Assembly (NCBI RefSeq): GCF_042653545.1
Contig: NZ_JBHSIS010000025.1
Coordinates: 62,001-126,000 of the forward strand
From: Actinophytocola glycyrrhizae
GTDB taxonomy: Bacteria; Actinomycetota; Actinomycetes; Mycobacteriales; Pseudonocardiaceae
Direction of reading: 5' to 3'
Length of the DNA stretch: 64,000 bases
Below are positions 25,254 to 33,717 of the stretch, piece by piece (the first letter of the stretch is position 1; every line of letters starts with the position of its first letter). Below the pieces are notes generated by a model that saw only the letters and a list, made by a program, of their open reading frames with translations, made no database searches and had not been told where the DNA came from. Made by a program: the position numbers and the translations under genes.

Positions 25254-26429
25254 ATGTCTCCGGCCCGTCGGCTCCACGGCGTGAAGAGTTCGCCCGTCCG
25301 TGACCTTCTCGCCCTCACCCTGCGGCCGGAGGTGATCTCCTTCGCGGGCGGGCTGCCAGCACTGGAACTGTTCGATGTGGATGGTTGGCGCGCGGCGTTC
25401 GCCAAGGCCGCGGAAGACCGGCGCAACCTCCAGTACGCGACGACCGAGGGCGACCCCCTGCTGCGCGAGCTGATCGCGGAGCGGATGACGCGCCGCGGCC
25501 TGCCGACCACCGGTGCCGACCTTCTCGTCACCACCGGTTCGCAGCAGGCGCTCACGCTGGTCGCGACCACGCTGCTCGAACCGGGTGACGTGGTCGCGGT
25601 CGAGGAACCCACGTATCTCGCGGCGCTGCAGTGCTTCCAGCTGGCGGGCGCGCGGGTCGTGCCGGTGGCGAGCGACGAGCACGGCGTGGTCCCGTCGGCG
25701 CTGGCGGAGGTGCTGGAGCGGGACCGGCCGACGCTGGTGTACCTGGTGCCGACGTTCGCCAACCCCAGCGGGAGGACGCTGCCTGCCGCGCGCAGGCAGG
25801 AGATCGCGGCGCTCGCGGACCGGCACGACGTGTGGGTGGTGGAGGACGACCCGTACGGCGAGCTGCGGTACCGCGGCGAGCGGGTGCCGCAGCTGGCGTC
25901 CTACGGCGAGAAGGTGCTCCACCTCGGCAGCCTGTCCAAGATCGGCGCGCCCGGCCTGCGGCTGGGCTGGCTGCGGGCGCCGAGGTCGCTGATGCCTGCC
26001 GCGGTGATCGCCAAGCAGGCCGCCGACCTGCACACGAGCACGATCGACCAGGCCGCCGCGGCCGTGTACCTGACGAGCGCCGACCTCGACGCGCACGTGG
26101 CCGGGCTGTGCGCCGCCTACCTGGAACGCCGCGACACGATGATCGCGGCGCTCCCGGACACGGTCCCGGCGGGTACCGAGTGGACGGACCCGGACGGTGG
26201 CATGTTCGTGTGGCTGCGCCTGCCGGGCGAGGTCGACACCACCGACGTGCTCAAGCGGGCGCTGACGCACAACGTCGCGTTCGTGCCGGGCGCCCCGTTC
26301 TTCGCGACCACACCCGACACGGCGACGATGCGGCTCTCGTTCACGACGAACCCGCCGGAGGAGATCACCGAGGGCATGCGCAGGCTGGCGGCCGTGTTCA
26401 CCAGCCCCAGTGCCGACGGTGAGCGCTGA
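25254..26429 (+). CDS. PLP-dependent aminotransferase (class I/II, LysN/KAT-like)
   Basis: 391 residues, fold-type I. FAGGLPALELF at the N-terminus is typical of 2-aminoadipate/aromatic aminotransferases related to MocR C-domains. Other blocks are TTGSQQALTLV, PTFANPSGRTLP, VVEDDPYGELRY and the PLP lysine in SLSKIGAPGLRLGW. It probably transaminates an aromatic, branched or alpha-aminoadipate substrate. Its 3' end overlaps the convergent nucleotidyltransferase gene by 32 bp. Confidence 0.9.
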   Translation: MSPARRLHGVKSSPVRDLLALTLRPEVISFAGGLPALELFDVDGWRAAFAKAAEDRRNLQYATTEGDPLLRELIAERMTRRGLPTTGADLLVTTGSQQALTLVATTLLEPGDVVAVEEPTYLAALQCFQLAGARVVPVASDEHGVVPSALAEVLERDRPTLVYLVPTFANPSGRTLPAARRQEIAALADRHDVWVVEDDPYGELRYRGERVPQLASYGEKVLHLGSLSKIGAPGLRLGWLRAPRSLMPAAVIAKQAADLHTSTIDQAAAAVYLTSADLDAHVAGLCAAYLERRDTMIAALPDTVPAGTEWTDPDGGMFVWLRLPGEVDTTDVLKRALTHNVAFVPGAPFFATTPDTATMRLSFTTNPPEEITEGMRRLAAVFTSPSADGER

Positions 26430-27183
26430 TGGCCCACTCGGAGACCGCCTGCCGATCCGGCTCGTCGGGCAGCGGCGTCCTCCCGGTGCCGAGCAGGTCC
26501 TCGACCTCGGCCTGGACGACGGCGATCTCGGCGAGCACCTCGTCGAGATCGCGGACGTCGCCCCGCTTCACCCGCAGCACCCGCTCCCGCTCGGCGTCTG
26601 CCATGGGCAGCGTGAGCCGCGCGTCCCGCGCCACCTCGAGACCCTGGTAGGCGAGGCGCAGCGCGTGCGACGCATACTTCACGTCGTAGCCGTACTTCGC
26701 CACCAGCTCGGGACGACTCGGCGCCCTGCCGTGGCCGCCGCGGCCGAGTAGCCGCTCCCGCTGCGCGGCGAGGTAACCGAGGAACCGGTGCACCGCCGCG
26801 CGTGACAGCACCTTCGACGCGAGTGCCCGCAGTTCCTCGCCAAGCGGCGTGCTCGTGATGACGGCGTCGCGAGGCGCGTACAGCGGCAGCAGCGCCGTCG
26901 GGTTGCCCTTCATCGCGAGCCGCAGGTACTTGTGCAGCGAGTAGCTCACCAGGTCGGTGTCACCCGGCCCGGACCGCGCGCCTTCCGGCTGCGTGCGGAA
27001 AACGTAGTGCTCCGCCGGATCGTCCGTGCCGACGACGTTGGCGGGCGGCTCGATGTAGACACCCATCTCGTCGTGGTCGTCGGTGCCGGCGATCGCGATT
27101 CCGTGCACACCGGAGCCCACGACGGTACGCAGGATCTCGCCGCGCACGGCGAGATCACGGTTTCCGTGCTCGGTGTGGTTCAT
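26398..27183 (-). CDS. Nucleotidyltransferase (COG3541-like)
   Basis: 261 residues from ATG 27183. GSGVHGIAIAGTDDHDEMGVYIEPP is the Pol-beta-type motif, with the G-S and paired acidic residues; a helical C-terminal part follows (KYLRLAMKGNPTALLPLYAP, KYGYDVKYASHALRLAYQGLEV). This is the predicted nucleotidyltransferase family found in phages and bacteria; substrate unknown. Confidence 0.82.
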   Translation of the reverse strand: MNHTEHGNRDLAVRGEILRTVVGSGVHGIAIAGTDDHDEMGVYIEPPANVVGTDDPAEHYVFRTQPEGARSGPGDTDLVSYSLHKYLRLAMKGNPTALLPLYAPRDAVITSTPLGEELRALASKVLSRAAVHRFLGYLAAQRERLLGRGGHGRAPSRPELVAKYGYDVKYASHALRLAYQGLEVARDARLTLPMADAERERVLRVKRGDVRDLDEVLAEIAVVQAEVEDLLGTGRTPLPDEPDRQAVSEWAISAHRRHWGW

Positions 27184-27224
27184 GCGCGCATGGTGGCACG
27201 CGATTGTGTTGGTGCGCCGCCGAT

Positions 27225-27671
27225 TTACCGGCCCGCGGCCTCGTGGGAGCCCTTGACGGCGAGCTGGTCGGCGCGCTCGTTCTCCGGGTGCCCGGCGTGC
27301 CCCTTCACCCAGAACCACTGCACCTCATGCGGTTTCACGGCATCGTCGAGCCGCCGCCACAGGTCGGCGTTCTTCACCGGCTGCTTCGCCGACGTCTGCC
27401 ACCCGTTGCTCTTCCACTTGGGCAGCCACTGCATGATCCCGTTCCGCACGTACGTGGAGTCGGTGTACATCGCGACCACCGACGGCCGCGTAAGGCTTTC
27501 CAGCGCGACGATCGGCGCCATCAGTTCCATGCGGTTGTTGGTGGTGACGGTCGGCTCGGCCCCGTAGAGCTCCTTCTCGTGCTCGCCGTACTTGAGCACG
27601 GCGCCCCACCCACCCGGTCCGGGGTTCCCGCTGCACGCGCCGTCGGTGTATATCTCCACGGTGTTCGACAC
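27225..27671 (-). CDS. rnhA: Ribonuclease HI
   Basis: 148 residues from GTG 27671. All catalytic elements are visible: Asp in IYTDGACSGNPGPGGW, Glu in NNRMELMA, Asp in YTDSTYV and the late His/Asp of HAGHPENERADQLA. It removes RNA from RNA-DNA hybrids during replication and repair. The start overlaps the divergent DUF429 start by about 11 bp if both starts are right. Confidence 0.95.
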   Translation of the reverse strand: MSNTVEIYTDGACSGNPGPGGWGAVLKYGEHEKELYGAEPTVTTNNRMELMAPIVALESLTRPSVVAMYTDSTYVRNGIMQWLPKWKSNGWQTSAKQPVKNADLWRRLDDAVKPHEVQWFWVKGHAGHPENERADQLAVKGSHEAAGR

Positions 27672-28353
27672 AGCGTGGAGCCTAGCCAACCCGGTCCTCG
27701 GGGTGGACGCGTGCAAGTCCGGTTGGATCGGGATCCGCCTCGGCCAGGACGTCACCGCCCACTTCGCCCGGCACGTGGCCGATCTGGTCGCCGAGACCGA
27801 GCCCGCCATCGTCGCGATCGACATTCCGATCGGTTTCCCCGAGCGTGGCCGCCGAGCCGCTGACGTCGAGGCCCGCAAACTGCTCGGCAGCCGTTGGTCC
27901 TCTGTCTTCCTGACGCCGGTCCGCACGGCCCTGACCGAACCGACCCACGAGCGCGCGAGCGCGGTCAACCGCGAACTCGCGGGGGAGGGCATGTCCATGC
28001 AGGCATTCGGCCTGTTCCCGAAGATCCGTGAGGTGGACGCGTGGTGCCGAACGGCGCCGTGCCGCGTCGTCGAGCCGCACCCCGAGTTGACCTTCCGGCA
28101 GATGGCGGGCGAACCGCTGCCCGACTCCAAGAAGACGTGGGCAGGACTCGAACACCGCCGTGGGCTCCTCGCCGATCAGAGCATCCACCTCCCAGCCGAC
28201 CTTGGTGAGGCAGGCCGCCAAGCGGCCCCTGACGATGTCCTCGACGCGGCGGCCGTCGCCTGGACGGCCGCCCGTGTCGCGTCGGGCACCGCCTTGTCAC
28301 TGCCCGACGCACCGGCCGAGTTCGACGATTTCCCGGTGGCGATCTGGCGGTAA
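27661..28353 (+). CDS. DUF429 family protein
   Basis: 230 residues from GTG 27661. It starts with the family signature VLGVDACKSGWIGI and continues with AIDIPIGFPERGRRAADVEARKLLG, SVFLTPVR and EPHPELTFRQMAG, all typical of DUF429, a predicted RNase H-fold nuclease-like family. The location next to rnhA may be coincidental. The start is uncertain because no ATG lies close to the domain. Confidence 0.8.
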   Translation: MFDTAWSLANPVLGVDACKSGWIGIRLGQDVTAHFARHVADLVAETEPAIVAIDIPIGFPERGRRAADVEARKLLGSRWSSVFLTPVRTALTEPTHERASAVNRELAGEGMSMQAFGLFPKIREVDAWCRTAPCRVVEPHPELTFRQMAGEPLPDSKKTWAGLEHRRGLLADQSIHLPADLGEAGRQAAPDDVLDAAAVAWTAARVASGTALSLPDAPAEFDDFPVAIWR

Positions 28354-28385
28354 CGATCATGGTGGTTTCCACTATTTGACCAAGT

Positions 28386-29561
28386 ATGGAAGAAGGATGG
28401 ACGACCGCGGCATTCCAGGGGCTGCGAGACAACCTGAACTACGCCCGCGACCTTGTCAGCGGAGGAAATCTCCTCGAGAAGCTCGGCACCCGCAAGTTCG
28501 ACGTGGGCGACCTGTATCGCGCAGCCTGGGTGCAAGCGGTCTCGGCGTTGGATCACTGGGTTCACCGTGAGCTGTACGACCGTGCGCTCGGGTTCGCACT
28601 CAACGTCGACCAACCGCGACCGCCCCGATTCTTCGACCTGCAGATTCCGATGCAGATGTTCGAGGACGTGCACCACCACGGCTCGGTGACGCTGCAGGAG
28701 GCGTTCGCCACGCACCTGCGCAGTCATTTCGGCCACCAGTCGTTCCAGGCGCCGGACAAGATCAGGCAGGCACTCGGGCACGTCAGCACTGAGCCGTTGT
28801 GGCCGAGCGTTGGGAAGGTTCTCGCCGCCAACGGGAATGGCGACCTGAAGTCGCAGGCCGAGGCCGTGGAGTGCCTCAGGAACATCGTCAATCGCCGGAA
28901 CAGGATCGCGCACGAAACCGATCGCGACCCGGAGGACGGCACGACGCGGCTTTCGATCTCCGCCGACGAGGTGATGCAGACGATCGAGCACGTGGAACTG
29001 ATCGCTGCCGCCATCGCGACGGTGCTCGGCGCACCGCCTGTCATGCCCGTTCAGCCGGTCCATGACGTCGAGTCCGAGAACGGGGCCATCGGCCTGACCC
29101 CAAAACAGGAGCTGTACCGGCAGTTCTGGACGGAGTTCAAGCCGGTCGTCGAACGGCACGGCTGGACGAAGTCGAATCCGCCCGCCCAGAACTGGTGGAA
29201 CATGCCGGCCGGCGTCACCGGAGCTGTCTGGGGGTTGTCCTACGCGATGTTCGGGTGCCGGTCCGAGTTGTACTTCGAACACGTCGACCCGGCGACCAAC
29301 CTCGCGCGGTGGCGAGTCCTCCACGAGCGCCGTGACGAGATCATGGCCGGATTCGGCGGTGAGCTGTTCTTCGACGAACTCCCGAAGAACAAGGGATGCC
29401 GGATCGAGACGCGGCTGAACGGTCCCAAGATCACCGACCGGGCCGGGTGGCCGCAGGTGCACCGGTGGCTGGAAGACACCCAGTTGCGGCTTCGCGCGGC
29501 GGTCGACGCCGTGGGTGGTGTGCCGACCGTCGTGGCACCTCCGGACAGCACGGACGTGTGA
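28386..29561 (+). CDS. HEPN-like (RiboL-PSP-type) and DUF4268 two-domain protein
   Basis: 391 residues. Residues 1-200 are helical, with SALDHWVHREL and RNRIAH (Arg171-x4-His176), the Arg-x4-6-His signature of HEPN ribonucleases. Residues about 240-375 match DUF4268 (YRQFWTEF, W-M-G-VWGLSYAMFGCRSELYF, DEIMAGFGGELFFDELP), a domain common in restriction/defence-associated proteins. The gene stands alone with no obvious antitoxin. It may be a phage-sensing or abortive-infection RNase; this is inference from domain families. Confidence 0.78.
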   Translation: MEEGWTTAAFQGLRDNLNYARDLVSGGNLLEKLGTRKFDVGDLYRAAWVQAVSALDHWVHRELYDRALGFALNVDQPRPPRFFDLQIPMQMFEDVHHHGSVTLQEAFATHLRSHFGHQSFQAPDKIRQALGHVSTEPLWPSVGKVLAANGNGDLKSQAEAVECLRNIVNRRNRIAHETDRDPEDGTTRLSISADEVMQTIEHVELIAAAIATVLGAPPVMPVQPVHDVESENGAIGLTPKQELYRQFWTEFKPVVERHGWTKSNPPAQNWWNMPAGVTGAVWGLSYAMFGCRSELYFEHVDPATNLARWRVLHERRDEIMAGFGGELFFDELPKNKGCRIETRLNGPKITDRAGWPQVHRWLEDTQLRLRAAVDAVGGVPTVVAPPDSTDV

Positions 29562-29605
29562 AATCGGGATGCGGATCGTCGGGCCGATCGGTGACCATCG
29601 TCAGC

Positions 29606-30547
29606 ATGGTGGTGGCTTCCGGGACGCGGATCGGGTGGCGTGACCTGCCCGGGTCCGTGCGGCACGCGGTCGAGGAGATCCTGGGCGCGCCGGTGACCGA
29701 CGCCGTCTCCCAGGCCGGTGGGTTCTCGCCGGGTACCGCGGACCGGGTCCGCACCGCCGACGGCGGGCGCGCGTTCGTCAAGGCCGTCGGTGCCGTGCTG
29801 AACGAGCACAGCCCGCGCCTGCACCGGCAGGAGGCCGTCGTCACCGCCGCCTTGCCGCTCGCAGCGCCGACGCCGAAGCTCCTCGGCGTCCACGACGACG
29901 GCGACTGGGTCGCGCTGGTGCTCACCGACGTCGACGGCCGTCACCCGTCCTGGGACGACCCCGCGCACGTGACCGCGGTCCGCGCCACGCTCGCCGACCT
30001 GGCTCGCGTGCTCACCCCGTGCCCGATCCCGGACGCACCCGCCACCCGCGACCTGCTCGCGCCCGACTTCGCCGGCTGGCACCGGCTCCGCGACGACCCA
30101 CCAGCCGAACTCGACCCCTGGGTCGCCGGGCACCTCGGCGACCTGTGCCGCCGCGCCGACCACGGTCTCGCCGCGCTCGCCGGTGACACCCTCACCCACA
30201 CCGACCTGCGTGCCGACAACCTGCTGATCGGTGACGACGGCACCGTCACCGTCGTCGACTGGCCGTGGGGCGCCCGTGGCCCCCGGTGGCTCGACACGCT
30301 CCTGCTGCTGCTCAACATCCGCCTGTACGGCGGCGACCCCGACCTGGCCACGGTCGACGCCGACCGCGCCGACCTCGTCGGTGTCCTCGCGGGGTTCGGC
30401 GGGTTCTTCGTCGACGCCGCCAGGCACCTGGCGCCGCCCGGGCCTGCCGTCACTGCGTGCGTTCCAGCAGGCCCGGGCGGACGTCGTGGTGTCGTGGCTG
30501 CGCGAACTCAGCGGCTGACGTGCAGCATGTCACCCGTCGGTGTGTAG
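29606..30547 (+). CDS. APH-type phosphotransferase with frameshifted C-terminus
   Basis: Kinase-like small-molecule phosphotransferase: the catalytic loop HTDLRADNLLIG and metal-binding DWPWGARGPRWLD are intact. ATG 29606 was chosen; upstream reading runs into the previous gene. The frame as it stands ends at 30547 with an odd tail. Removing one G near 30438-30442 (gcccggg) gives PPGLPSLRAFQQARADVVVS and a stop at 30518, which looks like the true family C-terminus and nearly abolishes overlap with the convergent GNAT gene. The substrate may be an antibiotic or a metabolite. Confidence 0.82.
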   Translation: MVVASGTRIGWRDLPGSVRHAVEEILGAPVTDAVSQAGGFSPGTADRVRTADGGRAFVKAVGAVLNEHSPRLHRQEAVVTAALPLAAPTPKLLGVHDDGDWVALVLTDVDGRHPSWDDPAHVTAVRATLADLARVLTPCPIPDAPATRDLLAPDFAGWHRLRDDPPAELDPWVAGHLGDLCRRADHGLAALAGDTLTHTDLRADNLLIGDDGTVTVVDWPWGARGPRWLDTLLLLLNIRLYGGDPDLATVDADRADLVGVLAGFGGFFVDAARHLAPPGPAVTACVPAGPGGRRGVVAARTQRLTCSMSPVGV

Positions 30548-31281
30548 CCCGCGCGGGCGTACATCCGCTGTTCTGGTATCCCGGCGGGAGTGAGGAACAC
30601 CGTCCGCGCGCCCGCGTCGTGCACGGCTGAGGTGAGGAATGCGGTCAGCGCCGCACCGATCCCGCGCCTGCGGTAGGGCGCCGGCACCGCGATGCCGGCG
30701 ACCTCGGTCGTCCCGTCGACGATCACCTCGGCTACGCCGCCGCCGGCCGGCGCACCGGTCGCCGCATCCCTTGCCAGCACGGCGAAACCGCCGGTGCGCA
30801 GCTGTTCGCGGGTCTTCACGACCTCGTCGTCCGGCACGTCCGGCGACTCGCCGAACACTTCGTACTGGACTGCGAGCATGGCCTGGACCTCGTCGTCGGT
30901 GCCGGGCACGACCAGCTCGATCCCGGCGGGAGCAGGCACCGTGAGCGCGGACCCCGGCGCGCACAGCATGACGGGGATGCGCCGTTCGACCGACCAGCCC
31001 GCGGCGAGCAGCGCCCGCTCGGCCTCCGGCGCGGTGTCGGCCATGAACTCCACGCGTGGCGACAAGTCGCGCCGCGCGTAGGCGTCCCTCAGACCGTCTA
31101 CATCGGACCGTGACGGCCGCGCGCCGTCGTCGGGGATGGCGTAGTTGAGGAACGGGTTGGCCGAGCGCCGCGAGAACGTGGCGAGGAACGGACCGACCTG
31201 TTCGGTGTCGCGCCCGGCCGCGGCGGCCCGGCGCATGTGTGACTGCAGAGCAGACAAGATGGGGAACCCTTTCACGAGCAT
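30508..31281 (-). CDS. GNAT-family N-acetyltransferase
   Basis: About 257 residues from ATG 31281 (start tentative, weak RBS). The C-terminal GNAT fold shows the acetyl-CoA loop VPAPYRRRGIGAAL (consensus R/Q-x-x-G-x-G/A) and FLTPAGIPEQRMYARAGYTPTG. The N-terminal half looks like a second, degenerate acetyltransferase domain. Substrate unknown. Convergent with the phosphotransferase. Confidence 0.82.
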   Translation of the reverse strand: MLVKGFPILSALQSHMRRAAAAGRDTEQVGPFLATFSRRSANPFLNYAIPDDGARPSRSDVDGLRDAYARRDLSPRVEFMADTAPEAERALLAAGWSVERRIPVMLCAPGSALTVPAPAGIELVVPGTDDEVQAMLAVQYEVFGESPDVPDDEVVKTREQLRTGGFAVLARDAATGAPAGGGVAEVIVDGTTEVAGIAVPAPYRRRGIGAALTAFLTSAVHDAGARTVFLTPAGIPEQRMYARAGYTPTGDMLHVSR

Positions 31282-31467
31282 GGGAATCGACAGCGGAACG
31301 GCGCCACCGGCACTACAGGCGACGCCCATCGCGGGCGTCAGGCATGAGGCGTTCCCTATCTCGGTCCGTCGGGTTCGTGGCCAGTCTGGCACGCGCCTGC
31401 CCGCGCACCAACCGAATTCCGGGTGACAGCCCCGCTAGCGTGGGAGCATCGGACAGAGGAGGCAGCC

Positions 31468-31708
31468 ATGCGCAACGACCACGACGCCGAGGCGTCCTTT
31501 TGAGCGAACCAGCAAGCGCCGCAGGGGGTTCCCTCTAGCGAGACCAGGGTCAAGCGCGGCGACCGGATCGTTGGCGCGGACAAGGAACTGGTCGAGAAAC
31601 TCGGCGGCAACGACCCGTGCCCGTGCGGCTCGGGGCGGCGGTTTCCGCCGGTGCTGCAGGCCGACCGGCCGCTACGACGACACCATGGGCGACTACTACG
31701 TCCGCTGA
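31468..31708 (+). pseudogene. SEC-C zinc-motif protein, nonsense plus frameshift
   Basis: AGAGGAGG precedes ATG 31468. After 11 codons TGA (31501-31503) interrupts the frame, which then continues ANQQAPQGVPSSETRVKRGD and on to the SEC-C motif NDPCPCGSGRR. An extra T at 31642-31644 shifts the frame. Removing it gives RFRRCCRPTGRYDDTMGDYY and a stop at 31708. SEC-C motifs bind zinc and occur at the end of SecA and in small unknown proteins. With two lesions the gene is most likely dead. Confidence 0.7.
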
Positions 31709-32175
31709 CGGACGCCGAACGCGTCCGCGTCGAAGGTCAGGTACACGCCGAGGCCGTGCGAGTGGTCCCCGCCGACGTGGCCCGGCAGCGCGACGGCCCT
31801 GCGGTGTCGCCGCTGCAGGCGGATGAGCCCGGCCCGGAGCCTGCCCGCCTCGTCGTCGGGGAGTTTGCCGATCCGGTGCCCGCCGACCCACACGGCGACC
31901 GCGTTCCGGTCGAACGGGTTGCCGTGCTCGGCGACCAGCAGCGCGTGGATGTCCTGCCACACCGGCGTGGGCGCGTCCCGGCCGACGATCGACCACAGCA
32001 CGTCCTGGTGGCCGGGCAGGCCGACCACACGCAGTTCGTCGGCGCCGGTGATCTCGGTGGCCCGCATGCCGTCACGCATCCAGTGCGGACGCCGGGCGGA
32101 GGGGGAGGTGTCGGGTATTCCCGTTCCGCTTGGACCCGCGACGAGGCGGTCCCGCAGCCAGTCGGCCAAACCCAT
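31696..32175 (-). CDS. HIRAN-domain protein
   Basis: 159 residues. The central part reads ELRVVGLPGHQDVLW, then AEHGNPFDRNAVAVWVGGHR and IGKLPDDEAGRL, the pattern of the HIRAN domain (HIP116/Rad5 N-terminal), which binds DNA 3' ends or damaged DNA. There is no helicase fused. Convergent with the SEC-C remnant, overlapping by 13 bp. Possible role in DNA damage or mobile-element response; inference only. Confidence 0.72.
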   Translation of the reverse strand: MGLADWLRDRLVAGPSGTGIPDTSPSARRPHWMRDGMRATEITGADELRVVGLPGHQDVLWSIVGRDAPTPVWQDIHALLVAEHGNPFDRNAVAVWVGGHRIGKLPDDEAGRLRAGLIRLQRRHRRAVALPGHVGGDHSHGLGVYLTFDADAFGVRQRT

Positions 32176-32282
32176 GTCTGGTCTGTCGCCGGGGCGCGGA
32201 AGTCGTTACGCGGGAACGAGATCTGCCGCACAATGGCCGAGGCGGTTACTCCTGTCGAAGCACCCGGGGACGGTAAAAGCGG

Positions 32283-32325
32283 GCGGCCGGCAGGTTCACC
32301 CGATGGGGGTGGACCTGCCGGCCGC
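32283..32325 (-). terminator. Terminator of the cold-shock gene
   Basis: An 18-bp stem (32283-32300 with 32308-32325, one G-U pair) and 7-nt loop lie 18 bp beyond the csp stop. It is a strong intrinsic-type hairpin without a clear U-run. Confidence 0.75.
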
Positions 32326-32342
32326 TTAGCGCTGGGGGTACG

Positions 32343-32546
32343 TCAGAGAACGGTGACGCCGGTCGCCTGCGGGCCCTTCTGGCCCTGGCCAACCTCGAAC
32401 TGCACGCGCTGGTTCTCGTCGAGCGACTTGAAGCCGCCGCCCTGGATCTCCGAGTAGTGCACGAAGACGTCGGCGCTGCCGTCGTCCGGCGCGATGAAGC
32501 CGAAGCCCTTTTCGGAGTTGAACCACTTCACGGTGCCCTGAGCCAT
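32343..32546 (-). CDS. Cold-shock protein (CspA family)
   Basis: 67 residues, full length for the family, with RNP1 KGFGFI and RNP2 VFVHY. It binds single-stranded RNA and acts as an RNA chaperone. GAGGAAG precedes the ATG. The 137-bp upstream gap to the next gene would give a long 5' UTR, common for csp genes. Confidence 0.97.
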   Translation of the reverse strand: MAQGTVKWFNSEKGFGFIAPDDGSADVFVHYSEIQGGGFKSLDENQRVQFEVGQGQKGPQATGVTVL

Positions 32547-32683
32547 ATTTCTTCCTCAACTTTGTGGTGATACGTACGCCGCTGTCTGCGGCGGAAGGTC
32601 CGACCACACGGAGGAGGTGCGAACGCCCGCAACAATGTTTCGCGAGCGCGCAATGACACGAACACAAAACCAACGACCACGTT

Positions 32684-33583
32684 CTACAGTACACGATCCG
32701 CTGGGATCGTGCCGTTCGCACGCAAGATCGACACGGCTTCCACGGTCGCGTACCCCCGCCACTCGAGCGCCGCGGCGGGGGAGTGGCTGTCGAAGTCGAC
32801 CGCCCAACCGCCGTCGTCCTGCTGCCCGTCGGCGAGTCGCCGCAGGTCAGCGGCGATGACGTCGTCGTGGAACAGCTGCCGGCTCTGCTGCCCCGGCAAC
32901 GGCGCGAAGTCCAGCGGCCGCATGGTCTCGCCCTCCTTGCCACCGGCAACTGGCAACAACCCGTCGGCCGGGATGAAGGTTCGCAGCCTGTCGAGCAGTG
33001 GCCCGGCCTCGTCGGACACCCCGGACACCGCGTCGAGAAACCCGACCGCGAACCGGAGCTCGATCGCGTGCGGCGCCTCCTCCAGCGCGGCGATGGCGTC
33101 AAGGCAGTACCGGGTGGCGGCCGCCAACCACGGGTGCCCGGCCACCCGCTCGTCCGCTGCGGCCACCCGCCACGCCACCCCGGCGACAAAGGCAGTGCTC
33201 TGCAGCGACGAGACCCGCGGATCGGCCCGCGCCCAGAACGGCGCACACCCGGCCGAGTCGGCCACGGGCACCGCGAACGGCACACCCCCGTCGGGCAGGG
33301 CCACCCGCCCGAGCCAGTCGCAGACCTCCACCGCCCGGCCGGCGGGCCCGACCTCGGCGAAGACCTCGAGCGCGTGCAACGCCCCACCGGGCTGGCTCTC
33401 GGGCGCCCGCAGGTCAGGCTCAAGCCCCCAGCCGTACCCGCCGTCAGCGTTCCGGTACCCGTCGACGGCGGCGAGCACAGCCCCGGCGTCCCCCCGCCCG
33501 GACAAGTACTCGAACCGACGCCGGTCGAGCAGCCTGGCGTGCGTGGCCATGAAGGAAGCGGCAGCAGCGATGTCGACAGTCAC
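32684..33583 (-). CDS. Prenyltransferase/squalene-oxidase-like alpha-alpha toroid protein
   Basis: 299 residues with repeated helical units and QW-like motifs (NADGGYGWGLEPDLR, QQDDGGWAVDFDSHSP), seen in proteins annotated as prenyltransferase or terpene-cyclase-like repeats. The catalytic DXDD or metal-binding residues of true cyclases and protein prenyltransferases were not found, so the role is unknown. Confidence 0.75.
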   Translation of the reverse strand: MTVDIAAAASFMATHARLLDRRRFEYLSGRGDAGAVLAAVDGYRNADGGYGWGLEPDLRAPESQPGGALHALEVFAEVGPAGRAVEVCDWLGRVALPDGGVPFAVPVADSAGCAPFWARADPRVSSLQSTAFVAGVAWRVAAADERVAGHPWLAAATRYCLDAIAALEEAPHAIELRFAVGFLDAVSGVSDEAGPLLDRLRTFIPADGLLPVAGGKEGETMRPLDFAPLPGQQSRQLFHDDVIAADLRRLADGQQDDGGWAVDFDSHSPAAALEWRGYATVEAVSILRANGTIPADRVL

Positions 33584-33643
33584 GCCTTCGATTGTCGCCT
33601 GCCCGCAACCGGGCGTCTTGAAGCTTTCGGACCGGTACCGGTC

Positions 33644-33695
33644 TTCTCCCGGCGACGTACGTCAGGGGAACAGCGAGTCGCGTCTGCGGTGCACA
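33644..33695 (-). pseudogene. Short relic of an MBL-fold gene (fragment 1)
   Basis: The plus-strand stretch ggcgacgt...ggggaacagcgagtcgc matches, with a gap, the DSLFPGG-TSPENF coding region of the MBL gene at 36636-37313 and even better the relic at 35270-35316. It is too short to code. The rest of the 33584-33717 gap shows nothing. Confidence 0.45.
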
Positions 33696-33717
33696 CCGGT
33701 TGCGCCGCGGCCCGAAC

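Noticed and set aside
819..31503. In-frame TGA codons at 817-819 and 31501-31503 as selenocysteine or stop reassignment
   Set aside because: Both genes carry additional frameshifts, neither site is a known selenocysteine position, and every intact gene nearby uses TGA as a stop.
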